In this document: positions 25,487 to 33,952 of the stretch, piece by piece
Layout of the letters: every line of letters starts with the position of its first letter
Numbering within the stretch: the stretch's first letter is position 1
From: Caryophanales bacterium
Lineage (GTDB): Bacteria > Bacillota_I > Bacilli_A > Izemoplasmatales > UBA1188
Reading direction: 5' to 3'
NCBI GenBank assembly: GCA_016287865.1
Contig: JAEEXP010000009.1
Span: 1 to 40,698 of the forward strand
DNA: 40,698 nt
Notes under the pieces: generated by a model
The model's input: the letters and a program-made list of their open reading frames with translations, nothing else
What the model was told of the DNA's origin: nothing
The model's database searches: none
Program-made: the position numbers and the translations under genes

Positions 25487-26576
25487 TAGAATTAAATTTA
25501 GTGTAAAAAAGAATAATAACTTCTATTTAAACGATTCTGATCGTGAAGTTTTATTATTCTTATATATGCCTGTCGTTGGATCTAAGGCATATATCATCTA
25601 TAATTTATTCTATTCATTAACCTTAGCTACTGGATCATTTATTGGAGACCCACTCTTATTAATTGATTTTTTATCTGACCTCAATGTGACGGATAAAGAA
25701 TTAAATGATTCACTTAAAATACTTAGAGATTTTAAGTTACTTAAGATTGAATCAAAAACTGAATTTATAATATATAGACCTATGTCTAAAGAAAAGTTCA
25801 GAGAATCACTCGCATACCCTGAGCTATTAGATAATATTTCAAGTGTTGAAAAGAAAATAATCTTAGATAAGTTTGGTTTTACTAAAGCTACTTTAGATTA
25901 TAAACACTTAGAATATAGTAGAGATAAAAAGACCACTAGAGAATTCGATATAGAAAGATTTAAAGTTGACTCTAAAGAAGCTGGATATAGTGTCCTTGAT
26001 TCTGACTTAGTTAGAATTGAATCTATGGCTAAGACCTATTCATTAAGCTGTGATGATTGTCTTAGACTATTATATGAATCTAGTGAAGAAGATAATAAAT
26101 ATAATGTAGATGAAATGATTGCGATTGAATCTAAATTATATTTAGAGAAATATGAAAAGATTAAGAGAAATAATTCTTTAAAAGAAGTTAATGATGATGA
26201 ACACATTACCTTCTTTAAAAAGACTAAACCACTTGATCTACTTAAAGAAAATTATAAAGGTGAAGTGCCTGAATCTGATCAATCAATCGTTAAGAAACTA
26301 AAAGACAATTTCTTAATGAATGATGAATTAATCTCTCTTTTACTTGCGTATTCACTCGCAACTAAAGAAGGCAGAATTAGGCCATATTCATTCTTTGAAA
26401 AGATTGCGCTCGATTGGCGAAAGAATAATATCAAGACAGTTGAAGATGCGTATTACTATATTACTGATTTATATAGTAATTCATCTAAAGGAAGTAAGAA
26501 AACTAAAGAAACAACTGAAGAATGGTTTGATAATTATTGGAGTAGTTATATGAGTGAAAAGGAGGATAAGAAATGA
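25479..26576 (+). CDS. dnaB: Replication initiation/membrane attachment protein DnaB (Firmicute type)
   Basis: 365 residues. Not the replicative helicase, but the DnaD-superfamily co-loader that works with DnaI in Bacilli. The N-terminal winged-helix region is FYLNDSDREVLLFLYMPVVG (about residues 14-33). The C-terminal DDBH2-type domain has ELISLLLAYSLATKEGRI followed by FFEKIALDW, a variant (Phe for Tyr) of the YxxxIxxxW DNA-binding motif. It overlaps dnaI by ATGA, preserving the dnaB-dnaI pair typical of Bacilli. The replicative helicase itself is not in the window. Confidence 0.9.
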   Translation: MADRIKFSVKKNNNFYLNDSDREVLLFLYMPVVGSKAYIIYNLFYSLTLATGSFIGDPLLLIDFLSDLNVTDKELNDSLKILRDFKLLKIESKTEFIIYRPMSKEKFRESLAYPELLDNISSVEKKIILDKFGFTKATLDYKHLEYSRDKKTTREFDIERFKVDSKEAGYSVLDSDLVRIESMAKTYSLSCDDCLRLLYESSEEDNKYNVDEMIAIESKLYLEKYEKIKRNNSLKEVNDDEHITFFKKTKPLDLLKENYKGEVPESDQSIVKKLKDNFLMNDELISLLLAYSLATKEGRIRPYSFFEKIALDWRKNNIKTVEDAYYYITDLYSNSSKGSKKTKETTEEWFDNYWSSYMSEKEDKK

Positions 26577-27469
26577 TTGGACTAGATAAGATGTTTGAAA
26601 AAGTAAACACTACAACTGATGACATTGATGAAATAGTTGATAGATTTATGGCTAATGATAGAATTAAAGATTTTATCATGACAAATGATCTTTCAACGAA
26701 AGACATTATTTCAAATATTAATGTTTTATTATCGTATGAAAAAGATGAAACAGTCGATGATGAATTAAATATTGAGTCTAAGGCTTATCCTGGATTCTCT
26801 CCAAGACTTGTATTAAATGATGGTGTTATTGAAATTAAGTATAAGAGACTTAAGACTGAAGGCCAAAAGATGAAGAATCTTTATATGCCTAAAGAATTAA
26901 TTGATGCGAAATTAAGTGATTATTCTTTAATTAGTGAAGAAAGAAGACACTTATATCAATATGCACGAACGTTTATTAATTCATTTAAAGATGAAAAGAA
27001 ATTAAAAGGTTTTTATCTTGGCGGTGCATTTAGAAGCGGTAAGACTTATTTAAGTGCCGCAATCGGTAATGAACTTGCAAACCAAGGTTATGACGTTATT
27101 ATGGCTTATTATCCTGAACTATCATCTAATCTTAAGAATTCTATTGGTGATGATGATTTTAAAGACTTAGTTAATAGACTTAAAACCTGTGATTTATTAA
27201 TCTTAGATGATTTTGGTGCTGAATCACTTAGTCCATTTATTAGAGATGAAGTATTAGGTGTTGTCTTAAATTATAGAATGATTAAATCATTACCTGTGAT
27301 TATGACATCTAATATTCCGTTTGGTAGACTTATGGATGCCGCACTTAGAAGAGATGGTTCAGAACAGGAAAAGATTAAAGCCATGAGAATCTATGAAAGA
27401 ATGAAAGAATTAATGAATGAATATAATTTAACCACTAGATATGAAGAGTTGGTTAAATCAAGATATTAG
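26573..27469 (+). CDS. dnaI: Primosomal protein DnaI, helicase loader
   Basis: 298 residues. AAA+ ATPase that loads the replicative helicase. Walker A GGAFRSGKTYLS (core residues 150-158), Walker B LLILDDFGAE (208-217), sensor 1 VIMTSNIPFG and a C-terminal RIYERMKEL arginine region are intact. The N-terminal helicase-interaction domain aligns with Bacillus DnaI (GFSPRLVLND...IEIKYKR), but it contains no cysteine at all. The zinc-binding Cys/His set known from Bacillus subtilis DnaI is therefore missing. It overlaps dnaB by 4 bases and is followed after 11 bases by thrS, an order also found in Bacillus. Confidence 0.93.
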   Translation: MIGLDKMFEKVNTTTDDIDEIVDRFMANDRIKDFIMTNDLSTKDIISNINVLLSYEKDETVDDELNIESKAYPGFSPRLVLNDGVIEIKYKRLKTEGQKMKNLYMPKELIDAKLSDYSLISEERRHLYQYARTFINSFKDEKKLKGFYLGGAFRSGKTYLSAAIGNELANQGYDVIMAYYPELSSNLKNSIGDDDFKDLVNRLKTCDLLILDDFGAESLSPFIRDEVLGVVLNYRMIKSLPVIMTSNIPFGRLMDAALRRDGSEQEKIKAMRIYERMKELMNEYNLTTRYEELVKSRY

Positions 27470-27480
27470 GAGTATTAAAT

Positions 27481-29397
27481 ATGAAAATTAAATTATTAGA
27501 CAATTATAAAGAATTTGAAGGACCTAAATCCTTATATGATATCGCAGTATCTATTTCACCTAGCTTAGCTAAGAAGTGTGTAGTAGGTAAGGTTAATGGT
27601 GAACTTAAAGATATGAGCTATGTAGTAAGTGAAGACTCTGAAGTTACTTTCTTAACTGATGGAGATGAAGCTTTACACGTACTCAATCACTCATGTGCAC
27701 ATTTAATGGCTGAAGCTATTAAAGAATTATATCCAGAAGCATGCTTCGGTGTTGGACCAGCAATTGAAGAAGGATATTATTATGATTTCTATTTAGGTGA
27801 TAAAAAATTATCTGAAGAAGATTTCAAAGCTATTGAAAAGAAAATGATTGAACATATCAATAAAGCCGAAGTTATTGAAAGAAAAGAAGTTAGCAAAGCT
27901 GAAGCTTTAGAAATATTTAAGAATGATAAGTTCAAAACTGAAATTATTAATGAACTTCCTGAAGGAGAAACTATTTCTATTTATTCTCAAGGAAATTATT
28001 GTGACCTATGTAGAGGACCACACGTACCTAAAACTAATTATATTAAACACTTTAAGTTACTTTCTATCGCAGGTTCTTATTTTAAGGGCGATGCGAAGAG
28101 AGAACAAATGCAAAGAATCTATGGTGCTGCATTCTTCACTGAAGAAGCTTTAAAGGAATACTTAGTTATTCTTGAAGAAAGAAAGGCAAGAGACCATAGA
28201 CGTCTTGGTAAACAACTTGGAATCTTTATGTTTGATGATTTAGTTGGTCGTGGTCTTCCTATGTGGCTTCCAAATGGATTCACAGTTAGAAGATTACTCT
28301 CTGACTATATTATGGATAAAGAAATCGCTCAAGGATATAAACACGTTCTTACACCATCACTTGGTAACGTTAACCTTTATATCACATCAGGTCACTGGGC
28401 ACATTATAAAGATGATATGTTCCCTAAGATGGACGTTGATGATGAATCATATGTTTTACGTCCTATGAACTGTCCACATCATATGGTAATGTATAGAAGC
28501 CAACTTCACTCTTACAAAGAATTACCTTTAAAGATCGCAGAAGTAGCCGCAGACTTCAGATTTGAAGCATCAGGTGCTTTAACTGGTATCGAAAGAACTA
28601 GAGCTTTCTATCAAAATGATAGCCATATCTTCTGTATGCCTACTCAAATTGGTTCAGTATTTAAAGAAGTAACTAAATTAATCCTTGATGTATATAATGA
28701 CTTTGGTTTCAAAGACTATAAGTTTAGATTATCTTTAAGAGATATTAATGACCAAGAAAAGTATTTCGGTAATGATGAACTTTGGGAAAGATCAGAAAAT
28801 GAACTCAGACAAGTATTAAATGAACTTGGAGTTGAATATTATGAAGCAATTGGTGAAGCTGCATTCTATGGTCCTAAACTTGACGTTCAAGTAAGAAGCG
28901 CTATTGGTCATGATGTAACATTATCAACTATTCAACTTGACTATCAATTACCTGAAAGATTTGAATTAACTTATATTGATGAAAAGGGTGAAAAAGCTAG
29001 ACCTGTAGTAATCCACAGAGCTATTCTTGGTTCACTTGACAGATTCATCGCTTTCTTAATTGAAGAAACTAAAGGTAACTTCCCTCTATGGCTTGCACCT
29101 GTTCAAGTTAAGGTTATTCCAGTTAACTTACAATTCCATAAAGAATTCAGTGATAAACTCGTAAGCTTATTAAGACAAAATAAGATTAGAGTAGAAGAAG
29201 ACTATAGAGATGAAAAGCTTGGCTATAAGATTAGAGAAGCTCAAACTCAAAAGATTCCTTATCAATTAGTTATTGGTGATAACGAAGTAGCAAATAACAC
29301 TGTAACATATAGACGTTATGGTGAACAAGCTCAAACAACAGTAACAGTTGAACAATTTGTAGATTTAATTAAAAAACAAATAGAAGAAAGAAAGTAG
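27481..29397 (+). CDS. thrS: Threonyl-tRNA synthetase
   Basis: 638 residues, full length. TGS domain (about 1-61), editing domain with H70/H74 of the HxxxH motif (HSCAHLMAEA) and GSYFKGDAKREQMQRIYG, class II catalytic core with RPMNCPHHM (zinc-binding Cys), FRFEASGALTGIERTRAF, and HRAILGSLDRF (motif 3), then an anticodon-binding domain. SD AGGAG lies just after dnaI. No T-box leader is present, although thrS in Firmicutes is often T-box controlled. Its TAG stop is located in the left arm of a terminator hairpin. Confidence 0.98.
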   Translation: MKIKLLDNYKEFEGPKSLYDIAVSISPSLAKKCVVGKVNGELKDMSYVVSEDSEVTFLTDGDEALHVLNHSCAHLMAEAIKELYPEACFGVGPAIEEGYYYDFYLGDKKLSEEDFKAIEKKMIEHINKAEVIERKEVSKAEALEIFKNDKFKTEIINELPEGETISIYSQGNYCDLCRGPHVPKTNYIKHFKLLSIAGSYFKGDAKREQMQRIYGAAFFTEEALKEYLVILEERKARDHRRLGKQLGIFMFDDLVGRGLPMWLPNGFTVRRLLSDYIMDKEIAQGYKHVLTPSLGNVNLYITSGHWAHYKDDMFPKMDVDDESYVLRPMNCPHHMVMYRSQLHSYKELPLKIAEVAADFRFEASGALTGIERTRAFYQNDSHIFCMPTQIGSVFKEVTKLILDVYNDFGFKDYKFRLSLRDINDQEKYFGNDELWERSENELRQVLNELGVEYYEAIGEAAFYGPKLDVQVRSAIGHDVTLSTIQLDYQLPERFELTYIDEKGEKARPVVIHRAILGSLDRFIAFLIEETKGNFPLWLAPVQVKVIPVNLQFHKEFSDKLVSLLRQNKIRVEEDYRDEKLGYKIREAQTQKIPYQLVIGDNEVANNTVTYRRYGEQAQTTVTVEQFVDLIKKQIEERK

Positions 29398-29416
29398 GCC
29401 AACGCCTACTTTTCTT
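29391..29416. terminator. Shared bidirectional terminator containing both stop codons
   Basis: AAAGTAGGC (29391-29399) pairs with GCCTACTTT (29404-29412) around CAAC. The thrS stop TAG (29395-29397) sits in the left arm and the rqcH stop (29406-29408, TAG on the minus strand) in the right arm. T-rich tracts follow in both directions. Confidence 0.88.
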
Positions 29417-31040
29417 TTGGATCTATATAGATTGTCTTTTCACCTTTATATGAAACAAATGAACCAGCTCTTCCAGGAATCTTTTTAATATTCTTTATTA
29501 AAGTATAATCTACTGGGACAGAAGAAGAATCTTTTGCTTCACTATATGTAGCCGCAAGGAATGCGGCTTTTCTTATAACTGCTTCACTAAATTTATTATC
29601 ACCTTGAACTAAGACATGGCTTCCGTGGGAATTCTTTACGTGGAACCATAAATCATCTTTTCTTCCAATGTGGTGAGTAATAAATTCATTTTGAAGATTG
29701 TTTTTACCTACTAAGATTCTACAATTTTCAAAGTTTATTTCTAAGAAGTTTGGTTTAATCTTTTGTTTAGATTTTTTAGTATTATATTTTTCACTAATAT
29801 ATTTATTCTTAATTAGTTCATCTTTGATTTCTTCTAAATCTTTTAGTGATGCAATGCTTAATTGATAAGATACTAACTTAAAGTATTCAAGTTCTTTTTC
29901 AGCAATAGAGATTTGTTCATTTAGATGTTCTAAAGCTGCTTTAGATTTCTTGTATTTCTTAAAGTAATTATTCGCATTATCTATCATAGATTTAGATGGA
30001 TCTACGTCTATTTTAATAGTTTCATTATTATAGAAATTATTAAGTTCAACTAAGTGTTTTCCTTTAATATTCAAATAAGAATTAGCCATTAAAACTTCAC
30101 CTTTAATTCTATAATTTTCAGAGTCTAAATCCTTAGTTAAATCATTATTTAAATTGATTAATTTCTTTTCAAGTCTCTTAATATTTGAGTTCACACATTG
30201 ATACAATTTGTGGTTATTATCTTTAAGTATTTTAGTCTCAGCGTTTTCTTTATAGTTATGATAAAGAAGGTTATTTAGACTATCAAAATACTCTTTATTT
30301 TGGTTTTCAAATATATCGAAATAGTAGAAATCAGAACCAATATAAGTTGGGTTAAACTTATCAATTTCTTTATGAACATAATCATAGAAATTGTCGTTTG
30401 AATCCTTATAATTCTTAATTAAATATTCGGCTAATTTTGGCGAAACACCGGAAATATTATCTACTAAGTTTTTAGGATATTGATTATTGTGGTCAATGAA
30501 TAATTTATTGAATGATTCTTTATCATCAATTGATATCTTTTCATTCTTTAAAGGAATGTATGTCATCTTCTTCATGATGCCTCTTGATTCATTCTCAAGA
30601 ATAGATAATTGTTTAATCGCATCAACTATTTTTCTATCCTCATCAAGAAGAAGTAGATTAGAAAATCTTCCAATAAGTTCGATTACTAAATATAGTTTTG
30701 TGTTACCTAATAAATCATCCTTTTTAGTACAGGTAATTTCAATAACTCTATCATTATTTAGTTGTTTGATTGATTCAATAAATGAACCAACTAAATATTT
30801 TCTGAGGACCATAGTGAATGGAGATGCGAATCCTGGTTTTTCAAACTTTTCATTCACACTAAAAATAGTAGGATTATTGTATGATACGCTTAAATATAAA
30901 CTATGGTTTTCACCTTTCGCTCTAACTACTAAAATGTAGTCAGTTTTATTTAGACCATAAGCACTATCAATCCTACCGGTAGATAATTTATTATGTAATT
31001 CTTCACTTAGCTTTTTAATAAATAATCCGTCTTGTGACAT
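29406..31040 (-). CDS. rqcH: RqcH, NFACT-family ribosome quality-control factor
   Basis: 544 residues. RqcH binds obstructed 50S subunits and directs C-terminal alanine tailing of stalled nascent chains. The NFACT-N domain has SPFTMVLRKYLVGSFIESI and QLNNDRVIEI; Asp97 and Arg98 fall at exactly the numbers reported as essential in Bacillus subtilis RqcH. Next come a helix-hairpin-helix segment (DNISGVSPKLAEYLI), a long coiled-coil region (about 280-400) and the C-terminal NFACT-R domain (GRKDDLWFHVKNSHGSHVLV). The start at 31040 has no strong SD. It converges on thrS and diverges from the zinc-ribbon gene. Confidence 0.95.
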   Translation of the reverse strand: MSQDGLFIKKLSEELHNKLSTGRIDSAYGLNKTDYILVVRAKGENHSLYLSVSYNNPTIFSVNEKFEKPGFASPFTMVLRKYLVGSFIESIKQLNNDRVIEITCTKKDDLLGNTKLYLVIELIGRFSNLLLLDEDRKIVDAIKQLSILENESRGIMKKMTYIPLKNEKISIDDKESFNKLFIDHNNQYPKNLVDNISGVSPKLAEYLIKNYKDSNDNFYDYVHKEIDKFNPTYIGSDFYYFDIFENQNKEYFDSLNNLLYHNYKENAETKILKDNNHKLYQCVNSNIKRLEKKLINLNNDLTKDLDSENYRIKGEVLMANSYLNIKGKHLVELNNFYNNETIKIDVDPSKSMIDNANNYFKKYKKSKAALEHLNEQISIAEKELEYFKLVSYQLSIASLKDLEEIKDELIKNKYISEKYNTKKSKQKIKPNFLEINFENCRILVGKNNLQNEFITHHIGRKDDLWFHVKNSHGSHVLVQGDNKFSEAVIRKAAFLAATYSEAKDSSSVPVDYTLIKNIKKIPGRAGSFVSYKGEKTIYIDPKEK

Positions 31041-31088
31041 AACTATATTTTAAATTAATCTTTGTGATTTTTCTATATGAAATATAGG

Positions 31089-31097
31089 TGTTATAAT
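31089..31097 (+). promoter_or_regulatory. Extended -10 promoter of the zinc-ribbon gene
   Basis: TGTTATAAT, an extended -10 element, 31 bases upstream of the ATG at 31129. No good -35 box is present, which an extended -10 can tolerate. The same nine bases recur at three more promoters in the next 3 kb. Confidence 0.55.
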
Positions 31098-31128
31098 TTT
31101 AGTAGATATACTTTTGGAGGTTCATTAT

Positions 31129-31548
31129 ATGAAAGAACATGGAATTATTGAAATTGGATTAGGAATAATAACGATTGTTGAGACAGTTGTTTCTTGGATA
31201 ATAGGAAAGGCGATATTAGTGTCATTTGGAATGATATCCTTTACTGTGGGAAATATAATTAAGATTATTTTTGGAATAATATTGATATGGTTGGGTAAAT
31301 GCTTGATAAGAGATTCAGAATCATTGGTTCGTTGTATTGGTAAAACAAAAATAGTTGAGAAAGAATTAGATGATAAATGGAATGATTCTAAACCGAAAAG
31401 CACTTCTAATGCTGCTTATAGCAAAACTATTGGCGGTATTTCACAAAAAACAATCGAGTGTCCTGTTTGTGGAAAAAGAAACAAAGCAAGTGACGAATGC
31501 TGTTCTAATTGTTTTAGCCCACTACATGATGGATATAAAAAAGAATAA
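31129..31548 (+). CDS. Small membrane protein with C-terminal zinc ribbon
   Basis: 139 residues from ATG 31129, 8 bases after GGAGG (31116-31120). Two hydrophobic helices (about residues 5-27 and 33-60) are followed by a polar, Lys/Ser-rich linker. The C-terminal zinc ribbon, IECPVCGKRNKASDECCSNC, has CxxC pairs at both ends, so it most likely binds one zinc ion. No catalytic motif is seen. Such membrane/zinc-ribbon proteins are common in Firmicutes and mostly uncharacterised. It is probably monocistronic: an extended -10 promoter lies upstream and a weak hairpin downstream. Confidence 0.82.
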   Translation: MKEHGIIEIGLGIITIVETVVSWIIGKAILVSFGMISFTVGNIIKIIFGIILIWLGKCLIRDSESLVRCIGKTKIVEKELDDKWNDSKPKSTSNAAYSKTIGGISQKTIECPVCGKRNKASDECCSNCFSPLHDGYKKE

Positions 31549-31564
31549 AGCTAATATTTTTTGC

Positions 31565-31589
31565 TTTTACTATGACTAGTAAAACTTTT
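31565..31589 (+). terminator. Possible terminator after the zinc-ribbon gene
   Basis: A perfect 8-bp stem TTTTACTA (31565-31572) / TAGTAAAA (31577-31584) with a TGAC loop, followed by CTTTTA. The stem is AT-rich and the T tract short, so the call is weak. Confidence 0.4.
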
Positions 31590-31593
31590 AATA

Positions 31594-31622
31594 TAGACAC
31601 ATTATAATAATTATGTTATAAT
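31594..31622 (+). promoter_or_regulatory. Promoter of the rpsF-ssb-rpsR operon
   Basis: TAGACA (31594-31599) and TATAAT (31617-31622) with a 17-base spacer, the -10 being extended (TGTTATAAT from 31614). It is well placed to start transcription near 31629, giving a ~73-base leader. Confidence 0.75.
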
Positions 31623-31628
31623 TATGCG

Positions 31629-31701
31629 GTTTTGGAAAAATCCATAACTTCTTGCTATAGAGAATAACTATAGCCGAATAGACCATAAGGAGGAAAAAAA
31701 T
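31629..31701 (+). promoter_or_regulatory. Candidate S6:S18 autoregulatory leader
   Basis: The leader contains a perfect 7-bp hairpin, GCTATAG (31654-31660) / CTATAGC (31668-31674), immediately followed by CCG (31674-31676). CTTCTT (31648-31653), directly 5' of the hairpin, can pair with AAGGAG (31687-31692) of the Shine-Dalgarno sequence. This forms an outer stem that would hide the ribosome-binding site. Published rpsF leaders bound by the S6:S18 complex have such a two-stem layout with a conserved CCG bulge; the match here is by eye. Confidence 0.65.
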
Positions 31702-31992
31702 ATGAATAAGTACGATGCAATGTACATTGTTGCTCCAACAGTTGATGAAGAAGCTAGAAAAGCTTTAATCGCTGAAATCAACGCTATCTTTACTTCAAGA
31801 GGAACTAAAGAAGTTAAAGTTAACGAATGGGGCGTAAGAAAGCTTGCTTATGAAATCAATGATTTCAAAGAAGGTTACTATGTAGACCTCGAATTTGAAT
31901 CTGATTCAAACGAAGCTTTATTAGAATATGATCGTGTTTGCAATATCAAAGATTCAATCATTCGTCATATTGTTGTTAAATTACCTAGATAA
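31702..31992 (+). CDS. rpsF: 30S ribosomal protein S6
   Basis: 96 residues, normal length. It starts [20 protein letters not shown] and contains the S6 elements [16 protein letters not shown] and GYYVDLEFE, with a C-terminal basic end (RHIVVKLPR). S6 pairs with S18 on the 30S platform. SD AAGGAGG at 31687-31693. First gene of rpsF-ssb-rpsR, with a leader that may mediate feedback by S6:S18. Confidence 0.97.
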   Translation: MNKYDAMYIVAPTVDEEARKALIAEINAIFTSRGTKEVKVNEWGVRKLAYEINDFKEGYYVDLEFESDSNEALLEYDRVCNIKDSIIRHIVVKLPR

Positions 31993-32006
31993 TAAGAGGT
32001 GATAAA

Positions 32007-32453
32007 ATGATTAACCGCGTTATTTTAGTTGGTAGATTAACTAAAGACCCAGAATTAAGATATACTACACAAAATGTTCCTGTAGTATCATTCACTATCG
32101 CAGTTAGTAGACCTTTCGTTAATCAACAAACTGGCGAAAGAGATGCAGATTTCATCCCAGTAGTACTCTGGAGAAAGAATTCTGAAAATGTTAAGAGATT
32201 CTTAACAAAAGGTTCTTTATGTGGTGTTGAAGGAAGAATTCAAACAAGAACATATGATGACAACAATGGCGTTAGAAAATATGTTACTGAAGTTTTAGCT
32301 GATAATGTATATTTCCTTGATAGTAAAAACCAAGGACAAGATGCTGAAATTAATTTCTCTCAACCATCAAATAAAGACAATAAGTCTCAGGAAGAAGACA
32401 ACGAATTTAACTATGATGATGTTAAATTCTCAGAAAATGATCTTCCATTCTAA
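32007..32453 (+). CDS. ssb: Single-stranded DNA-binding protein
   Basis: 148 residues. The OB-fold domain occupies about residues 1-106 ([19 protein letters not shown] at the start, [20 protein letters not shown] near the end). A flexible acidic tail ends in ENDLPF, the conserved tip that recruits partner proteins. SD AGAGGTG lies directly after rpsF. Placement between rpsF and rpsR is the standard arrangement. Confidence 0.97.
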   Translation: MINRVILVGRLTKDPELRYTTQNVPVVSFTIAVSRPFVNQQTGERDADFIPVVLWRKNSENVKRFLTKGSLCGVEGRIQTRTYDDNNGVRKYVTEVLADNVYFLDSKNQGQDAEINFSQPSNKDNKSQEEDNEFNYDDVKFSENDLPF

Positions 32454-32472
32454 TTAATTAAGGAGAAATATT

Positions 32473-32727
32473 ATGGCAGATAAAGCACAAAAAGAAGCTA
32501 AGAAGAATTTCTATAAGAAATCTCATAAGAAGACTTGCTACTTTACAGATAATAAGATTGAATACATTGATTTCAGAGACGTTGAAATGTTAAAGAAATT
32601 CATTTCTGATAAAGGCAAAATCCTTCCTAGAAGATTTACTGGAACTAAAGCTTACTATCAAAAGCATTTAGCTCTTGCTATTAAGAGAGCTAGACATATG
32701 GCATTACTTCCATTCGTAGAAGAATAG
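32473..32727 (+). CDS. rpsR: 30S ribosomal protein S18
   Basis: 84 residues, normal length. The conserved core [20 protein letters not shown] and the C-terminal [13 protein letters not shown] are present. The N-terminus is rich in lysine. It has a single cysteine and so is the zinc-free form. SD AAGGAG at about 32460. The last gene of the operon is followed at once by a strong terminator. Confidence 0.97.
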   Translation: MADKAQKEAKKNFYKKSHKKTCYFTDNKIEYIDFRDVEMLKKFISDKGKILPRRFTGTKAYYQKHLALAIKRARHMALLPFVEE

Positions 32728-32736
32728 TCATTAAAT

Positions 32737-32772
32737 TAATTTAAAGAGTCGTCCTTACGGGCGACTTTTTTT
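32737..32772 (+). terminator. Terminator of rpsR, copy 1 of a direct repeat
   Basis: The stem 32743-32754 with 32759-32770 (GAGTCGTCC/GGGCGACTT core, two G-T pairs, loop TTAC) ends in a T7 run. The 35 bases from 32737 recur without change at 33953-33987, on the far side of the XRE gene. Confidence 0.9.
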
Positions 32773-32875
32773 GCACTTCAAGGCCTTGCGCTGGTCTATA
32801 TATTGCTATTTATAGAAAATCAACTAAACCGATAGTTAGTTATCATTTTGAGTCATTTATAAAGAAAAAAAGACA

Positions 32876-32884
32876 TGTTATAAT
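32876..32884 (+). promoter_or_regulatory. Extended -10 promoter of the XRE-TPR gene
   Basis: TGTTATAAT 27 bases upstream of the ATG at 32912; no convincing -35. A weak 6-bp inverted repeat (AACTAA 32822-32827, TTAGTT 32836-32841) lies further upstream and might be an operator. Confidence 0.55.
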
Positions 32885-32911
32885 GAGCTTGTAAATGAAG
32901 GAGGAAACGAT

Positions 32912-33949
32912 ATGGAACTTGGAAACAAAATCAAACAATATAGAATTAAGTGTAATTTAACACAAGAATCTTTAGCGGATAGATTGAATATTTCTCCACA
33001 ATCTATTTCAAAATGGGAAAATGGTATTACAATGCCTGATATTACTTTGTTACCAGAATTGTCTGAGATATTTGGTGTTACAATTGATGAACTATTTGAT
33101 CTTAGTGTAGACCAAAAATTAAATAGGATTGAAAGCAAACTCGATATTGAAGACGGACTATCTAATCATGATTTTAAAGAAATTGAGGCTTATCTTAAAG
33201 AACAGGCATCTACCAAAGAATATAAATACAAATCAACATATTTATTATCGTATTTATATACTAATAGATTGATGAGCGACTCAAAAATGATTAAAAAATA
33301 CGCAACGCAGTGTATTAAACTTGATCCAAACAAGAAAGATTGTCAGTGGATGCTTGGAAAGACTGGCAACTATGATTGTTGGGATTGGGATATGTCAAAT
33401 CATACTGAAGCCATTAATTTCTACAGGGATTTATACAATAGCGACAAAACATCTGGTCTATCTTTATGTTTCTTAATTGATAACCTTATTGCTGATAAAA
33501 GAGCTGATGAGGCAGAAAACTATATTAAAGAATATGAAAGACTGTGCCCACACAATATCGCGCTAATTGCCGCATATAAAGCTGGGGTTGCTCTAGCTAG
33601 GTATGATGAATCACTAGCCGATAGTATTATGAACTCGCTAGAAGCAGAACACGGTGATGACCCTAGTTGTTTATTTGAAATTGCCCAATACTACGCTAAA
33701 AAAGCTCAATATGAAAAAGCGATAAATTATTTTGAAGAGTCTTTTGAAAAAGAAACCAAAAGACCTAGATACATAGATGCTCTATTAAGTATTGCTAATA
33801 TCTATGATATTATGGGTAATATTAAAAAAGAAGTAGAAGCCTATGATAGAATTATTGCTTGTTCAAAAGAAGAATGGGGAATGAGCGAAGAGGTTGAATT
33901 AAAAGACGATATAAGGAAAAGAGACGAACTATTAAACAAAATCAAATAA
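32912..33949 (+). CDS. XRE-family regulator with TPR-like C-terminal domain
   Basis: 345 residues. The N-terminal helix-turn-helix (about residues 5-62) has the strongly typical QESLADRLNISPQSISKWEN. The C-terminal ~260 residues are helical repeats with TPR-like pairs such as CLFEIAQYYAKKAQYEKAIN and ALLSIANIYDIMGNIKKEVE. HTH-TPR architecture is shared with peptide-responsive RRNPP regulators and with many uncharacterised Firmicute regulators. No pheromone-sized gene is adjacent, so peptide sensing is speculative. SD GGAGG precedes the ATG. The gene and its promoter sit between two identical copies of the rpsR terminator. Confidence 0.9.
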   Translation: MELGNKIKQYRIKCNLTQESLADRLNISPQSISKWENGITMPDITLLPELSEIFGVTIDELFDLSVDQKLNRIESKLDIEDGLSNHDFKEIEAYLKEQASTKEYKYKSTYLLSYLYTNRLMSDSKMIKKYATQCIKLDPNKKDCQWMLGKTGNYDCWDWDMSNHTEAINFYRDLYNSDKTSGLSLCFLIDNLIADKRADEAENYIKEYERLCPHNIALIAAYKAGVALARYDESLADSIMNSLEAEHGDDPSCLFEIAQYYAKKAQYEKAINYFEESFEKETKRPRYIDALLSIANIYDIMGNIKKEVEAYDRIIACSKEEWGMSEEVELKDDIRKRDELLNKIK

Positions 33950-33952
33950 AAC

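Noticed and set aside
30487-30939. 150-codon plus-strand open frame inside rqcH
   Set aside because: Antisense to the conserved NFACT-N domain, with low-complexity Ser/Phe/Leu content typical of a shadow frame.
32912-33949. XRE-TPR gene as a complete RRNPP quorum-sensing system
   Set aside because: No small secreted-peptide gene is found downstream (a terminator begins after 3 bases) or upstream, so a peptide partner is not supported.
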